Source of the DNA: Bog-375 sp049587755
GTDB taxonomy: Bacteria > Acidobacteriota > Terriglobia > Bryobacterales > Bryobacteraceae
Assembly: GCA_049587755.1 (NCBI GenBank)
Contig: JBAVEN010000094.1
Location: 5,525-69,524 of the forward strand
DNA length: 64,000 nt
Direction of reading: 5' to 3'
The notes below the pieces were generated by a model that saw only the letters and a program-made list of their open reading frames with translations, ran no database searches and was not told where the DNA came from. Made by a program: the position numbers and the translations under genes. Positions 44,136 to 52,628 of the stretch are shown one piece after another; the stretch's first letter is position 1, and every line of letters starts with the position of its first letter.

Positions 44136-44818
44136 GCCCGCTGGTCAATCCGCTTGAGAATTACGCTGATCTCAAATCCGAACCGTTCCCTCATGAACTT
44201 GTGCAGATCCTGCAAAACCGTCAAATCACTCAACGATATGGACACGCCGCCGTGCCGAAATGTGAAATCCTTCCCTAAGGCGGCCAGCTTCGCGGCGTCA
44301 AGGATTCGCTGGATGTTGTTGAACCGCCCCGTAAACTCAATGGCCGCGCTACCAGAAGAGATCTTCCAAAAACCGCACGCATCGTGAAATGTGATCTCAT
44401 CCGCAAGCCCGTTGCGAAATTTTTCCGCAGCTTTAGATTTAATTAACCGCTCGATCTCTTCCCGACTATCGCGGCCGAGGCCAATCTTCTCTACGCCCGA
44501 CAAATCCGATGTAGACAGAGCAGCTCCGTGCTGTCTCCCGGCTTCGGTAAGTTGATACATCTTGTTTCCAACTTTAGTCAACCAGCCCTTTTGCCGAATC
44601 GGCTTCGATCCCATAATCTCGGCAAATACGCGATTGGAGTCAGGGTAAAGCCTCTGTCCCCCTTCATCAGGATAGCCCGCCAAGCCGAACGTGTCCGGGT
44701 AAGCCTTCCAGGCTGAGACTACGAGATCTTCTGCTGTGAAGGGAACACGTCCTTCCCGTTCCAATTCAAGAGCGGCGCGTATCAGCTTGTCAACAACACT
44801 CAGTTTGGGCTCTGCCAT
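44132..44818 (-). CDS. Winged-helix-like protein of the GHKL-methyltransferase cassette
   Basis: 228 residues, soluble. The N-terminal 90 residues (KLIRAALELEREGRVPFTAEDLVVSAW ... WLTKVGNKMYQLTEAG) follow the strand-helix pattern of a winged helix. The rest is mixed with no catalytic motif that I recognise; I looked for PD-(D/E)XK, HNH and GIY-YIG patterns and saw none. Its stop overlaps the methyltransferase start (ATGA), and it begins only 6 bases after the ATPase gene. It may read DNA or target the methyltransferase, or be the effector. Confidence 0.65.
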   Translation of the reverse strand: MAEPKLSVVDKLIRAALELEREGRVPFTAEDLVVSAWKAYPDTFGLAGYPDEGGQRLYPDSNRVFAEIMGSKPIRQKGWLTKVGNKMYQLTEAGRQHGAALSTSDLSGVEKIGLGRDSREEIERLIKSKAAEKFRNGLADEITFHDACGFWKISSGSAAIEFTGRFNNIQRILDAAKLAALGKDFTFRHGGVSISLSDLTVLQDLHKFMRERFGFEISVILKRIDQRA

Positions 44819-44824
44819 GACGGT

Positions 44825-47095
44825 TTAGCTCGCCGGCAGGATGCCGTCATTGATGAAGGCGCCCAAAGAGCTGGCGGCCGCCGCCTGAACCTCGGCTGCT
44901 TTCGAACCCCACTGATTGATGTAGTCATCGAGGCTGGAGTTCGGAGACTCCTTGGCGCTAAGCGTCAGAGCAATCTGAATGAGAATCTCGACGTACCGCT
45001 CAAGATGATACACTCGCCACTCCCGCGACTGGTAACCGTAGCCCTGCCTGGTATCGAGGAACAGAGCCGCAATCGGCGCAGAGCTGTTAATCCACCAGAT
45101 TCTCCGATCGTAATCCTGCGGTCTCTGATAGACGGGCGGGTCGTCTTTCCTGAGGTTGACGGGTTCCTTGGTGTCGGGATCATCATTGATCGAGGATACC
45201 AAGATGCGCGGGTACGATCTTCCTTTGCCATCGTTTCCGGCAGACCTATCAGATGGAGTTACCACGACACGTGCCGGGGATCTAGCCATCGAGTGATTGT
45301 CACCCGCGGTGACCTTGCACTCTCCTGGTTCAAAGCCGAATACAACGCCGGCGGCACTCACGCGCGCAACTTTGGAGTTGTCCTCCATCCATTCCAGATA
45401 CACATCCTCAGACTCCTCGCCGCTAAGCAGACGGCACCTCGCTTGAAAAGACCGACGCGAGCCAGCCGGCAGACTCACGCTGTCTGGCGTAATCTCGATA
45501 TCGCGCACGTGCACGACCTCAAGCGCAACTTTGTCTGAGGTCACCTTTCCATCGGCAGTTTGGGCCGAGATCGTCGTCGTGCCGACCGAAAATGTATTGA
45601 GCAGAGCAAGGTCGTCATCCACTAGTGCCACGTTAGTGTCATCGCTGATCCATTGGAAGAGCACAGGTCTGACCCTTGCGTTGTTAGCGTCATAGAATTC
45701 GATCGAAGGCTTCAGGGAGACTCCGACCCCTGCCTTATTATGGGACAAGCCCACTATGATCTTGGCAATCCTGCCACTCGGCAGCCGTATCGGTGAGGGT
45801 GGTGGGGTGCCCGGACCCTTGCCCTTCCCGCCTGACATGTTGTCCAGGAACTGATTCTTCCAGCGATCGAGCGCCTCGTTGATCTTACTAAGCTCATTTC
45901 TTTCCTTCTGGTTGTACTGTTTCTTCTCCTTCTCCTCAAACTCTTTGGCGTACTTTGAGATCTGCTCAGCGATAAACGCACGCACCGCCCTGGTCAGGGG
46001 CGCATCGGCCAACAGACCGCGATCATTCTGCTTGTATTTCTCCAATGCGTCAAGCGTGCACTGACCATAAATGTTGTCGCGGTAGTTAGACTGTACATCC
46101 AGGTCAGGCACAGGGACGTAGCCGACGAACCCGCTCTTGGCTTTGAAATTGATCGTGTGGCGTGCTTTTCTGCTCCAGCGCATGCTCTTGTCTGACGTCT
46201 TTAAGACCAGGCGGCCGCACGCATACTGGCCGCTGTCAGTGGTCGATACTGGCGCTTTATACGCTGGGTCTAGAAGCTTGTCGGGAATTTCAACGACCCG
46301 GGGCTGCTCGGATCCCGCAAGCGGCGGTATGGGCTGGAGGACCAGGGGCTTGCCGGCATTCCAGGGCGTGCCATTTAGAATAATGTAAACACTGCAAAAC
46401 TCCAAGGTCCGGATCATCTGCGTGTGGTCCTGCAAGTGGTTGATGAGCGAAACAAATTGCGGCTTGCCACGCAATCCCTTCGGCTCAAGGCCAGTGACCA
46501 GCGTGAAGCCAGTTGCGGCATCCGCTGCGTTGCGAATTGCCTCGGGCATATCATCCCAATCGCACCCCAAAGATTTAGTGGCAGCTTTCACTGCCTTTGC
46601 TGTATCCGGAACTTTGAAGTCGCGCCCCTCAGCCTTCGAGGGGATGTAACCGAACCGTACCGAGCCAGAGACAACCCCATATTTGTTGCCGAGCCCGTTC
46701 TTGACCGTGTGGATCTGGGCGTGACCATCGAACATCTGGCACATGTAGCACTTGCCACCGTTGCCGTGACCGCCTTGGATCGACTCAGCAGCACCTCCCT
46801 GCAGGGCAGCGTCAGGATCCGCCCACTTACGGAAGTGATTCTCGATCACCGTGCTCGTCATGCCGTTGAAGTCAAGGCACGAGATTGACGGAGTCCCCAC
46901 GCGGCCGGTGTTCAGAATCACAACAATGGTGCGACCGTCTTCGCCGCGCCCGCTTCTCATGTATTCGTCTGCAGAGTTCTTAACCCATTCGGGAAGACCA
47001 TTCTCGTGGGACTGGAACGGTGCGCAGATCAGCCGTATGGCACCCTCTTCATGGACCTTAACGTCGTCGTCGGGCGTATAAACAAGTGTGGGCAT
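44825..47095 (-). CDS. MORC/Hsp90-like GHKL ATPase with Ig-like domains
   Basis: 756 residues, no signal peptide. GHKL ATP-binding boxes are in order: N-box LPEWVKNSADEYM (E36, N40, D43), G1 region LDFNGMT (D75; canonical first Gly replaced by Asn), and G2 box G108-x-x-G-x-G-x-K115 in GGHGNGGKC. A transducer-like region lies to about 380, followed by a charged helical linker (about 375-415). Two Ig-like Big_2-type beta domains (about 440-615) come next, and a conserved-looking C-terminus with YDRRIWWINSSAPIAALFLD at about 660. It has a strong GGAGG site. Likely ATP-driven clamp on DNA; the Ig-like part may contact invader or partner protein (inference). Confidence 0.75.
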   Translation of the reverse strand: MPTLVYTPDDDVKVHEEGAIRLICAPFQSHENGLPEWVKNSADEYMRSGRGEDGRTIVVILNTGRVGTPSISCLDFNGMTSTVIENHFRKWADPDAALQGGAAESIQGGHGNGGKCYMCQMFDGHAQIHTVKNGLGNKYGVVSGSVRFGYIPSKAEGRDFKVPDTAKAVKAATKSLGCDWDDMPEAIRNAADAATGFTLVTGLEPKGLRGKPQFVSLINHLQDHTQMIRTLEFCSVYIILNGTPWNAGKPLVLQPIPPLAGSEQPRVVEIPDKLLDPAYKAPVSTTDSGQYACGRLVLKTSDKSMRWSRKARHTINFKAKSGFVGYVPVPDLDVQSNYRDNIYGQCTLDALEKYKQNDRGLLADAPLTRAVRAFIAEQISKYAKEFEEKEKKQYNQKERNELSKINEALDRWKNQFLDNMSGGKGKGPGTPPPSPIRLPSGRIAKIIVGLSHNKAGVGVSLKPSIEFYDANNARVRPVLFQWISDDTNVALVDDDLALLNTFSVGTTTISAQTADGKVTSDKVALEVVHVRDIEITPDSVSLPAGSRRSFQARCRLLSGEESEDVYLEWMEDNSKVARVSAAGVVFGFEPGECKVTAGDNHSMARSPARVVVTPSDRSAGNDGKGRSYPRILVSSINDDPDTKEPVNLRKDDPPVYQRPQDYDRRIWWINSSAPIAALFLDTRQGYGYQSREWRVYHLERYVEILIQIALTLSAKESPNSSLDDYINQWGSKAAEVQAAAASSLGAFINDGILPAS

Positions 47096-47117
47096 CGGTC
47101 GCCTCCGTTCTGCTTCG

Positions 47118-47729
47118 TCAATCGCCGATTGATTGCTTCAGTGTTGTATTACTCGGTTCTGCGAAAACCTCGATCCAACCGGGACGAGGCCGCTTAGCAT
47201 AGCCTTCGTTGATGAGTATTCCGCCAACGTATGCGGCCGGACCCATTTTGGTATTCCAGTGAATCTTGATCCATTCTCCAAAGCTCCCCGGTTCGGGGTG
47301 AGAGAAGTTTAGTCCAGCTCTGACTTCCTTGCCTCGAAATGCCTGCAGAAGGGCCGACCATTGCTCGGCACTAAACCTAAGCTTGTACGAGGTCCTTTGG
47401 CCTGGCCAGACTGTCGTGCCTGTTTGAACACTTCCGCAGTAGACGAAGGTTGCCTGCCCGCCGAACGTAGGGCACCCCCGTCGCTGCTCTGTCCCGGACG
47501 TGTCGCTCGGCCGCTTGACCGCACTATCGTGGCTGCTATTGGAACTTGCCATTTGGGCCGGCTGCACCACGCATCCGGCAAGATAACGTTCTAGGTCTTC
47601 TTCACCGATGCGGAGCTCTCCGTCAATTAGGTACGCCCGAAGTTGACCCGATTTCACGAGCCTGGCGATGCGCTCAGGCTCAAGGTTCGAGAGGTCGGCT
47701 AAATCTTGCGTTTTATAGAGCCTCTGCAT
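47118..47729 (-). CDS. HTH protein at the head of the island operon
   Basis: 203 residues. Residues 1-55 form an excisionase/MerR-type helix-turn-helix (LYKTQDLADLSNLEPERIARLVKSGQLRAY, then LRIGEEDLERYLAG). The C-terminal 120 residues are beta-rich with Trp-rich segments (FSAEQWSALLQAF, GEWIKIHWNTKMGPAAYVGG) and no known family. First gene of the operon, so it may be the regulator or the DNA-recognition subunit. Starts 22 bases before the ATPase gene. Confidence 0.68.
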   Translation of the reverse strand: MQRLYKTQDLADLSNLEPERIARLVKSGQLRAYLIDGELRIGEEDLERYLAGCVVQPAQMASSNSSHDSAVKRPSDTSGTEQRRGCPTFGGQATFVYCGSVQTGTTVWPGQRTSYKLRFSAEQWSALLQAFRGKEVRAGLNFSHPEPGSFGEWIKIHWNTKMGPAAYVGGILINEGYAKRPRPGWIEVFAEPSNTTLKQSIGD

Positions 47730-47775
47730 ACGTTCCTTGGAGGTTTACTGCCATTCTAATCGATTTATAGATCAT

Positions 47776-47805
47776 ACTGTATCACTATTATGTTTCCACA
47801 GTCAA
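47776..47805 (-). promoter_or_regulatory. Probable promoter of the island operon
   Basis: On the minus strand TTGACT (47805-47800) and TACAGT (47781-47776) are separated by 18 bases, a good sigma-70-type pair. The TACAGT hexamer overlaps a short dyad (ATAC-A-GTAT). It lies 46 bases before the HTH start, in a distinctly AT-rich stretch that contrasts with the GC-rich genome. Confidence 0.45.
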
Positions 47806-48011
47806 ATGTTTTATAGAACCATCCGACGGAAAACCCGGTTCCAAAGGCGGATTGAAACGGCTGGTTGGCAGTACATGAGGCAATCACCACGGAACTGGGG
47901 GAGCCATTGAATCCAAAGAGAATACGGCCGGCAAGAGCCCTCGCCAAAGGGGGGGGCCGGTTTTTGGGTAACGGAAGGCTCCTAAGAATGTGTGCAGAGA
48001 ATACCTCAGCT

Positions 48012-48590
48012 TCACTTCCGATTAGGCTTGAGGAGATCGATGCGGCTACCGCTCGCTGAGCGCTCGATGAGATGCGCCAGCCGTCGCGCGCGCGTCTCTT
48101 CTCGCTTCGCGCTCATCACCCAGAAGGTCGCGGTTTTCCGGTAGCCGGGCGGCTGCGCATCGAAAAACGACGCCGCCTTGCGGTTGGCGCGCAAGGCCGC
48201 TTCCAGCGCCTGATCGAGCTTTCCGCGCTCGCGCTCGTAGGAATACTGCCTCGTCTTCTGCTCGTCGCGCTCGCCAAATGCTCGTAGCCCGGATGGCTGC
48301 ATCAGCCCTTGAGAGGTAAGTTCCCGAACGCGCTTGATGTTTACCGCGCTCCAGATGCTGCCCGGTTTCCGAGGTGTGAACCGGATCGTGTACGCATCCG
48401 CGTCGATTCGTTTGCGGACACCGTCGATCCAGCCGAAGGAAAGCGCCGCGTCCAGCGCCTGCGGATAGGTGATGCCGCCGCCGTCCGATTCTTTCCGGTA
48501 CAACCCTATCAGCAGCTCGCGCGTAGTGGCGTGGTGTTGGTCGAGCCACCCGCGAAAGTCCGCCGCCGATTTGAAGAATGTGGGTTTCAT
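48012..48590 (-). CDS. YdeI/OmpD-associated family protein
   Basis: 192 residues. Typical YdeI layout: FFKSAADFRGWLDQHHATTRELLIGLYRK, then TYPQALDAALSFGWIDGVRKRIDADAYTIRFTPRKPGSIWSAVN, RVRELTSQGLM, and a charged C-terminal half. Homologues have been linked to acid resistance and bacteriocin protection, but the molecular role is open. It sits just outside the lower-GC island, 12 bases before galE on the same strand. Confidence 0.85.
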   Translation of the reverse strand: MKPTFFKSAADFRGWLDQHHATTRELLIGLYRKESDGGGITYPQALDAALSFGWIDGVRKRIDADAYTIRFTPRKPGSIWSAVNIKRVRELTSQGLMQPSGLRAFGERDEQKTRQYSYERERGKLDQALEAALRANRKAASFFDAQPPGYRKTATFWVMSAKREETRARRLAHLIERSASGSRIDLLKPNRK

Positions 48591-48601
48591 CCCCGGAGCC
48601 G

Positions 48602-49579
48602 CTAGCCGTGGGAACGCGCGAAGTCCCAGGCGTGGGTGACGATGGTCTTCAACTCGCTCGATTGCGGCTGCCAGCCGAGCGTGGCGCGGAGTTTGTCGGA
48701 ACTCGCCACCAGGCGCGCCGGGTCGCCCGCGCGCCGCGCGCCGGTCACATACGGCACCTTCTGCCCGGTGACCTCTTCCACCGCGCGGATCACTTCCATC
48801 ACCGAATGGCCCGAGCCCGTTCCCACGTTGAACTGGTCGCTCGCGCCCCCGGCCAGCAGGTATTCGAGCGCCAGGATGTGAGCTTCGGCCAGGTCTTCCA
48901 CGTGGATGTAATCGCGGATGCAGGTTCCATCGGGCGTGTCGTAGTCTTCGCCAAAAACCGTCACCGGTTCGCCGGAGAGCACCGCGCGCAGGATGAGCGG
49001 GATGAGGTGCGTCTCCGGCTGGTGCTGTTCGCCCAGCCCGCCGGCGGGCGCGGCGCCGGCGGCGTTGAAATAGCGCAGGCAGACGCTGGTGAGATGGTGG
49101 ATTCGGTCGAACCAGCCGAGCAGCCTTTCCACCATCACCTTCGATTCGCCATACGGACTCAGCGCCTGAATGGGAAACGTTTCGAGGATCGGAACCGCGC
49201 GCGGATTGCCGTACACGGCGGCGGTGGACGAAAACACGATGTGCTTCACGCCCGCGCGCAGCATGGCGGCCAGCAGGGACAGCGAGCCCGCGACGTTGTT
49301 GACAAAGTACCGTTCCGGCTCTGCCATCGATTCGCCCACCGCGATGAAGGCGGCAAAATGCACCACCGCCTCGGTCTTCAGTTGCCGCATCAGCTCTTCG
49401 ATCGCAGCCGTATCGGCTATATCCATCTCGTACAGCCGCCCGGCCGGCACATTTTGCCGGTAGCCTTTCGAAAGGTTGTCCACCACCGCCACGTCGTAGC
49501 CGCGTTCGAGCAGCAGACGCACCGTGTGCGAACCAATGTATCCGGCGCCGCCGGTGACAAGAATTTTCCGTGTAGCCAC
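48602..49579 (-). CDS. galE: UDP-glucose 4-epimerase
   Basis: 325 residues. Short-chain dehydrogenase fold: NAD-binding VTGGAGYIGSHTV, catalytic FSSTAAVYG and YGESK (Tyr-x-x-x-Lys), NAAGAAPAGGLGE, substrate-binding CIRDYIHVEDLAEAH. It interconverts UDP-glucose and UDP-galactose, for envelope glycans and galactose use. Complete and normal length. Two dispersed repeat copies lie right behind its start region (49620-49686). Confidence 0.95.
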   Translation of the reverse strand: MATRKILVTGGAGYIGSHTVRLLLERGYDVAVVDNLSKGYRQNVPAGRLYEMDIADTAAIEELMRQLKTEAVVHFAAFIAVGESMAEPERYFVNNVAGSLSLLAAMLRAGVKHIVFSSTAAVYGNPRAVPILETFPIQALSPYGESKVMVERLLGWFDRIHHLTSVCLRYFNAAGAAPAGGLGEQHQPETHLIPLILRAVLSGEPVTVFGEDYDTPDGTCIRDYIHVEDLAEAHILALEYLLAGGASDQFNVGTGSGHSVMEVIRAVEEVTGQKVPYVTGARRAGDPARLVASSDKLRATLGWQPQSSELKTIVTHAWDFARSHG

Positions 49580-49619
49580 GAGTTTAGTGCCTGTCGTGAA
49601 ATAACCAGTTTAATTGCCG

Positions 49620-49648
49620 GCGACCGCTTCCAAACGGTGGCGGCTCCG
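49620..49648 (-). repeat. Dispersed repeat copy C (inverted)
   Basis: On the minus strand GGAGCCGCCACCGTTTGGAAGC continues with GGTCGC, a diverged copy of the core element. It faces copy D, which starts 12 bases further on, so the pair forms a larger inverted arrangement. Confidence 0.55.
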
Positions 49649-49660
49649 ATGCACCTTCAG

Positions 49661-49686
49661 CGCCGCGACCGTTAAGGAGCGGTTGA
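49661..49686 (+). repeat. Dispersed repeat copy D
   Basis: CGCCGCGACCGTTAAGGAGC followed by GGTTGA, close to the core (GACCGTNAGGGAGCGGTC-like). Intergenic, upstream of galE in the opposite orientation. Confidence 0.7.
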
Positions 49687-49774
49687 TACATTTGCGGCGA
49701 AACGAGCCTCGCCTTTGCCTGCCCTCACGCGCCCAACCGCACCGGCGCGCCAAAGCTTGCTCACACTGATCCGT

Positions 49775-50683
49775 TCAGCGCATGCCGGCGGCTTCGGCCT
49801 TCATCGCCTGGGCATTGTGCCAGGCCTGCTGCGCCACCGAACTCTGAATGGCGGCGGCTTGCTCGCTGAACTTGGCGCCTTCCAGAACCCTTGCCTTGCT
49901 CATGGTCATCTTGCCGAATTGGTAGTTGGCGATGCCGAGCTGGAATAGTGTATTCGCGTACGTTGCTGAATTGCCTTTCGCGTAAGGCAGCGCGGCGCGC
50001 AGGTACCTGTCGGCATCCACCCAACGCGAGGTGCCGGCAGAAGCTAGGCCCGCCATGTAATAGGAGGGGCCGAGCGACACGTCCCGTTTGCGGTCCCAGT
50101 CGGCCTCGCTCACGCCTTCCGGCGGCTTGGGATGGCTGTTCCACAGCGCGATGATACGCGTGGAAAAAGTCAACTGGCGCTCGGTCTGGCCGTGGGTGAA
50201 CGCATGATTGGCTAAGAAGATCAGCAGGTCGGGATTCTCCGGGAAGTTCGCCAGGGCCTTTTCCGCAATCTCCGGAATCCTCGCGCTGGCGCCGGTCTTG
50301 GCGAGAGCTGCCAGGTATGGCTGATAGCCCAGGTCCAGGTATTTGCTCTTGGGGTTCTGCTGTTCCAATGTTGCAATCAGGTCCACCATTACGGGCGCTT
50401 CGGACTGCGCGGCCGTGGCGTAAAGCGCATATTCGGTGTAGGTGTCGATGGCCCGCAAGTCCTCGAGGCGCTTCTTCACGGCGTCGGGGTCAGTGTCGGC
50501 CGGCTTCGCCATCTCCTGGTGCGCCAGGGCGCTGGTTTCCGTCGCCAGCTTCTTGACCGCCGCGGCATCCTTCTTGGCTACCGCTTCCTGCAAGCTCGTA
50601 TAATCAGTGTCCACGTCCTGGGCCGCGGCGACGGCGGCTCCGGCAACGAGAAAAACGGCCATCCAAAGACCGCATCGGGTCAT
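49775..50683 (-). CDS. Secreted TPR-like protein of unknown function
   Basis: 302 residues with a signal peptide (MTRCGLWMAVFLVAGAAVAAAQ). The rest is all-helical with tetratricopeptide-like repeats (ALANFPENPDLLIFLANHAFTHGQ, ADRYLRAALPYAKGNSATYANTLFQLGIANYQFG). It probably scaffolds protein-protein contacts in the periplasm. An SD-like GGAGGAC lies close upstream of the start on the minus strand. No enzyme motif. Confidence 0.72.
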   Translation of the reverse strand: MTRCGLWMAVFLVAGAAVAAAQDVDTDYTSLQEAVAKKDAAAVKKLATETSALAHQEMAKPADTDPDAVKKRLEDLRAIDTYTEYALYATAAQSEAPVMVDLIATLEQQNPKSKYLDLGYQPYLAALAKTGASARIPEIAEKALANFPENPDLLIFLANHAFTHGQTERQLTFSTRIIALWNSHPKPPEGVSEADWDRKRDVSLGPSYYMAGLASAGTSRWVDADRYLRAALPYAKGNSATYANTLFQLGIANYQFGKMTMSKARVLEGAKFSEQAAAIQSSVAQQAWHNAQAMKAEAAGMR

Positions 50684-50779
50684 GGCAATTGTCCTCCAAA
50701 AGTCCGGCTTTGAATCAGTTGGATTATAACCCCCGGCGCGGTTGTTGGGAAGGGAATCGGACCTGTTTGTCGGACGATC

Positions 50780-51901
50780 CTACCGGGCCGGCGTGAGTTT
50801 CAGGATCATGCCCATGTCGGTGGCGATCCACATATTGCCTTCGTCCACCGCCGCCAGGATGGCGCGGTGGGCCTCGGCGCGGTAATCCACCGGCATCTCT
50901 TTCCACGCGATGTAATCCGTGCTGGCCAGCACACGCACTTTGCCGGGGACTACATCGCGCAGTTTTCCCTGCACGCTCGTGCCGGCCAGGTACGCCGTGC
51001 CATTCGGGGCCAGCCAGATGTCGCTGACGGCAAACTCCGGGGCCTTGTAAATGCTGACGTTTCTGCCGCTGTGCCAGTCGAGGCGGTAGACCTCGCTCGG
51101 GTAGTGGAAGCCCTCCGAGTACACAGTCAGCCCCAAGCCGCGTCCGTCCGGCAAGAGACGCACTCGTTCCAGTTCTCCGAATAACGAGGCCGTGCGCGAA
51201 CTCCAGGTTTTGCCCTGGTCATGCGTGGTCAGGGTGTAATTCAAGTGGGGCAGATCGGAGCGCAGCAGCGCCGACGCCGGGTCCATCCAGTCCGGCTCCT
51301 CGCCGCCCCAGCGGCGTTCCGGTATATTCCAGCCCGTGACCAGCGCGGTCTCCGGGTTGGCGAAAGTAATCCACGTGTAGGCGCTGTACTTCGGATCGCC
51401 CGGCGGTTCGGCGGCAGCCGCCACCGGTTTCCAATGCCGCCCTCCGTCGTGCGTTTCCAAAATCGATTTGCGTGCGCCCACCGCCCATCCGTTGCTTTCA
51501 TCCAGGAACGAGACGTGGAGGATTTCCGCCGGCGGCTTGGGCAGCTTGACCCAATTCTTGCCCGCCTCCGTGGTTCGCCAAAGGCCCTTGGTGGTCACCA
51601 GCCAGCCCAGGTTCTCATTGAGAAAGAACAAGGAGACCGGCATCTCCGCCAGCGGCAGCCGCTGCCAGTGCTCGCCCGAATCCGAGGTCACCAGCGAGAC
51701 CGGCTGGTCGTGCTTCCCGTCGGTAATGAAACCCACCGCCACGCCGCGCTGCGCGGAAGGGAAAGTCAGGTCCGTGAAGACCAGCCCGGTTTTGTCCTGG
51801 TCGTAGAGGTACTTCGTTTCCCACCGCTGTGCCGCAAGCGGAGCCACCAGCGCCGCGGCCACGGCCGCCGCGACGGCCCATCCAGCCGGGCGAAAGCTCA
51901 T
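50780..51901 (-). CDS. Secreted BNR/Ycf48-like beta-propeller protein
   Basis: 373 residues with a signal peptide (MSFRPAGWAVAAAVAAALVAPLAAQ). Repeated blades carry Asp-box-like turns: TSDSGEHWQRL, TTEAGKNWVKL, ETHDGGRHWKPV, TTHDQGKTWSS. FLNENLGWLV and DESNGWAVG give the Ycf48-type G-W pattern. It may be an assembly or surface-binding factor; a sialidase is unlikely because the catalytic residues are not visible. Confidence 0.78.
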   Translation of the reverse strand: MSFRPAGWAVAAAVAAALVAPLAAQRWETKYLYDQDKTGLVFTDLTFPSAQRGVAVGFITDGKHDQPVSLVTSDSGEHWQRLPLAEMPVSLFFLNENLGWLVTTKGLWRTTEAGKNWVKLPKPPAEILHVSFLDESNGWAVGARKSILETHDGGRHWKPVAAAAEPPGDPKYSAYTWITFANPETALVTGWNIPERRWGGEEPDWMDPASALLRSDLPHLNYTLTTHDQGKTWSSRTASLFGELERVRLLPDGRGLGLTVYSEGFHYPSEVYRLDWHSGRNVSIYKAPEFAVSDIWLAPNGTAYLAGTSVQGKLRDVVPGKVRVLASTDYIAWKEMPVDYRAEAHRAILAAVDEGNMWIATDMGMILKLTPAR

Positions 51902-51905
51902 AGCT

Positions 51906-52502
51906 CTATTCTTTCATCGAAACCGGGCCCGAGGAAAGCACCAGGTCCACATGGTTCGCCGAATCCACCGCGTCCGGCGACATGCGGGCCAGCACCAGCA
52001 CGCAGCCGATCTGTTCGCCCACCGTGGTCAGAACCTCCATCTCGCTCCCCGTATGCTGGTGCGGCAGCCGGTGCTGCACGTTGATGACCCCCACCACGCG
52101 ATTGCGCGCAATCACCGGAGATGAAAGAAACGCCTCATACGTGTCTTCGGGCAACTCGCCGAATTTCTTGAAGCGCGGGTCCTTGTAAGCTTCCCTCGAG
52201 ATGGCCACCAGCCGCCGCTCATTGGCCACCCAGCCGGTCAGGCCTTCCTGGCGCCGCAGCCGCACCTTGCCGATGGTGGACGGGTGCGGCGTGTTGGAAG
52301 CGCACAACACCAGGTCCTCGCCATCCGCCAGGTACACCAGGCAGGAATCGCACTGCGTGAACTCCACCACCAGCGAGACCACCCCTTGCAAAACTTCCTG
52401 CAGGCTCATTTCCCGCACCATGAAGCGGCTGATTTTCTGGAAGAGGCGCAGTTGCTGTTCCGTGCGCTCCAGGCGCACCTCGAGCTCTTTGGGTTTGGCC
52501 AC
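51906..52502 (-). CDS. GAF domain protein
   Basis: 198 residues starting at GTG 52502. A short coiled-coil lead (EVRLERTEQQLRLFQKISRFMVRE) is followed by a GAF domain at about 38-178 (CDSCLVYLADGEDLVLCASN, GLTGWVANERRLVAISREAYKDPRFK, SPVIARNRVVGVINVQHR). No output domain (kinase, GGDEF) is attached, so it probably senses a small molecule or redox state for a partner protein. It ends 4 bases before the BNR gene start. Confidence 0.85.
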   Translation of the reverse strand: MAKPKELEVRLERTEQQLRLFQKISRFMVREMSLQEVLQGVVSLVVEFTQCDSCLVYLADGEDLVLCASNTPHPSTIGKVRLRRQEGLTGWVANERRLVAISREAYKDPRFKKFGELPEDTYEAFLSSPVIARNRVVGVINVQHRLPHQHTGSEMEVLTTVGEQIGCVLVLARMSPDAVDSANHVDLVLSSGPVSMKE

Positions 52503-52576
52503 GACGTCTTTATTATAGCCTTGGCCTCCGCCCTGCCCCGACTCGGTTTGTTACAGAGCCGCAACCGTTCTGCTTC

Positions 52577-52604
52577 GGAGCCGCGGCCGTCAGGGAGCGG
52601 TTGC
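52577..52604 (+). repeat. Dispersed repeat copy E
   Basis: GGAGCCGCGGCCGTCAGGGAGCGGTTGC, close to the consensus. Immediately to its left (52555-52567) AGAGCCGCAACCGTT starts a truncated second copy, so two beginnings of the element sit head to tail. Intergenic between glgB and the GAF gene. Confidence 0.75.
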
Positions 52605-52628
52605 TACCGTTCCCTCCAAGCCATTCCC

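Noticed and set aside
44825..47095. Reading the GHKL protein as a sensor histidine kinase or secreted Ig-domain protein
   Set aside because: No HisKA/dimerisation helix, no sensor helices and no signal peptide; gene context is a methyltransferase operon.
47949..47956. Run of eight G next to the island boundary
   Set aside because: Could be a slippage site or boundary mark, but it lies in no gene and there is no further evidence.
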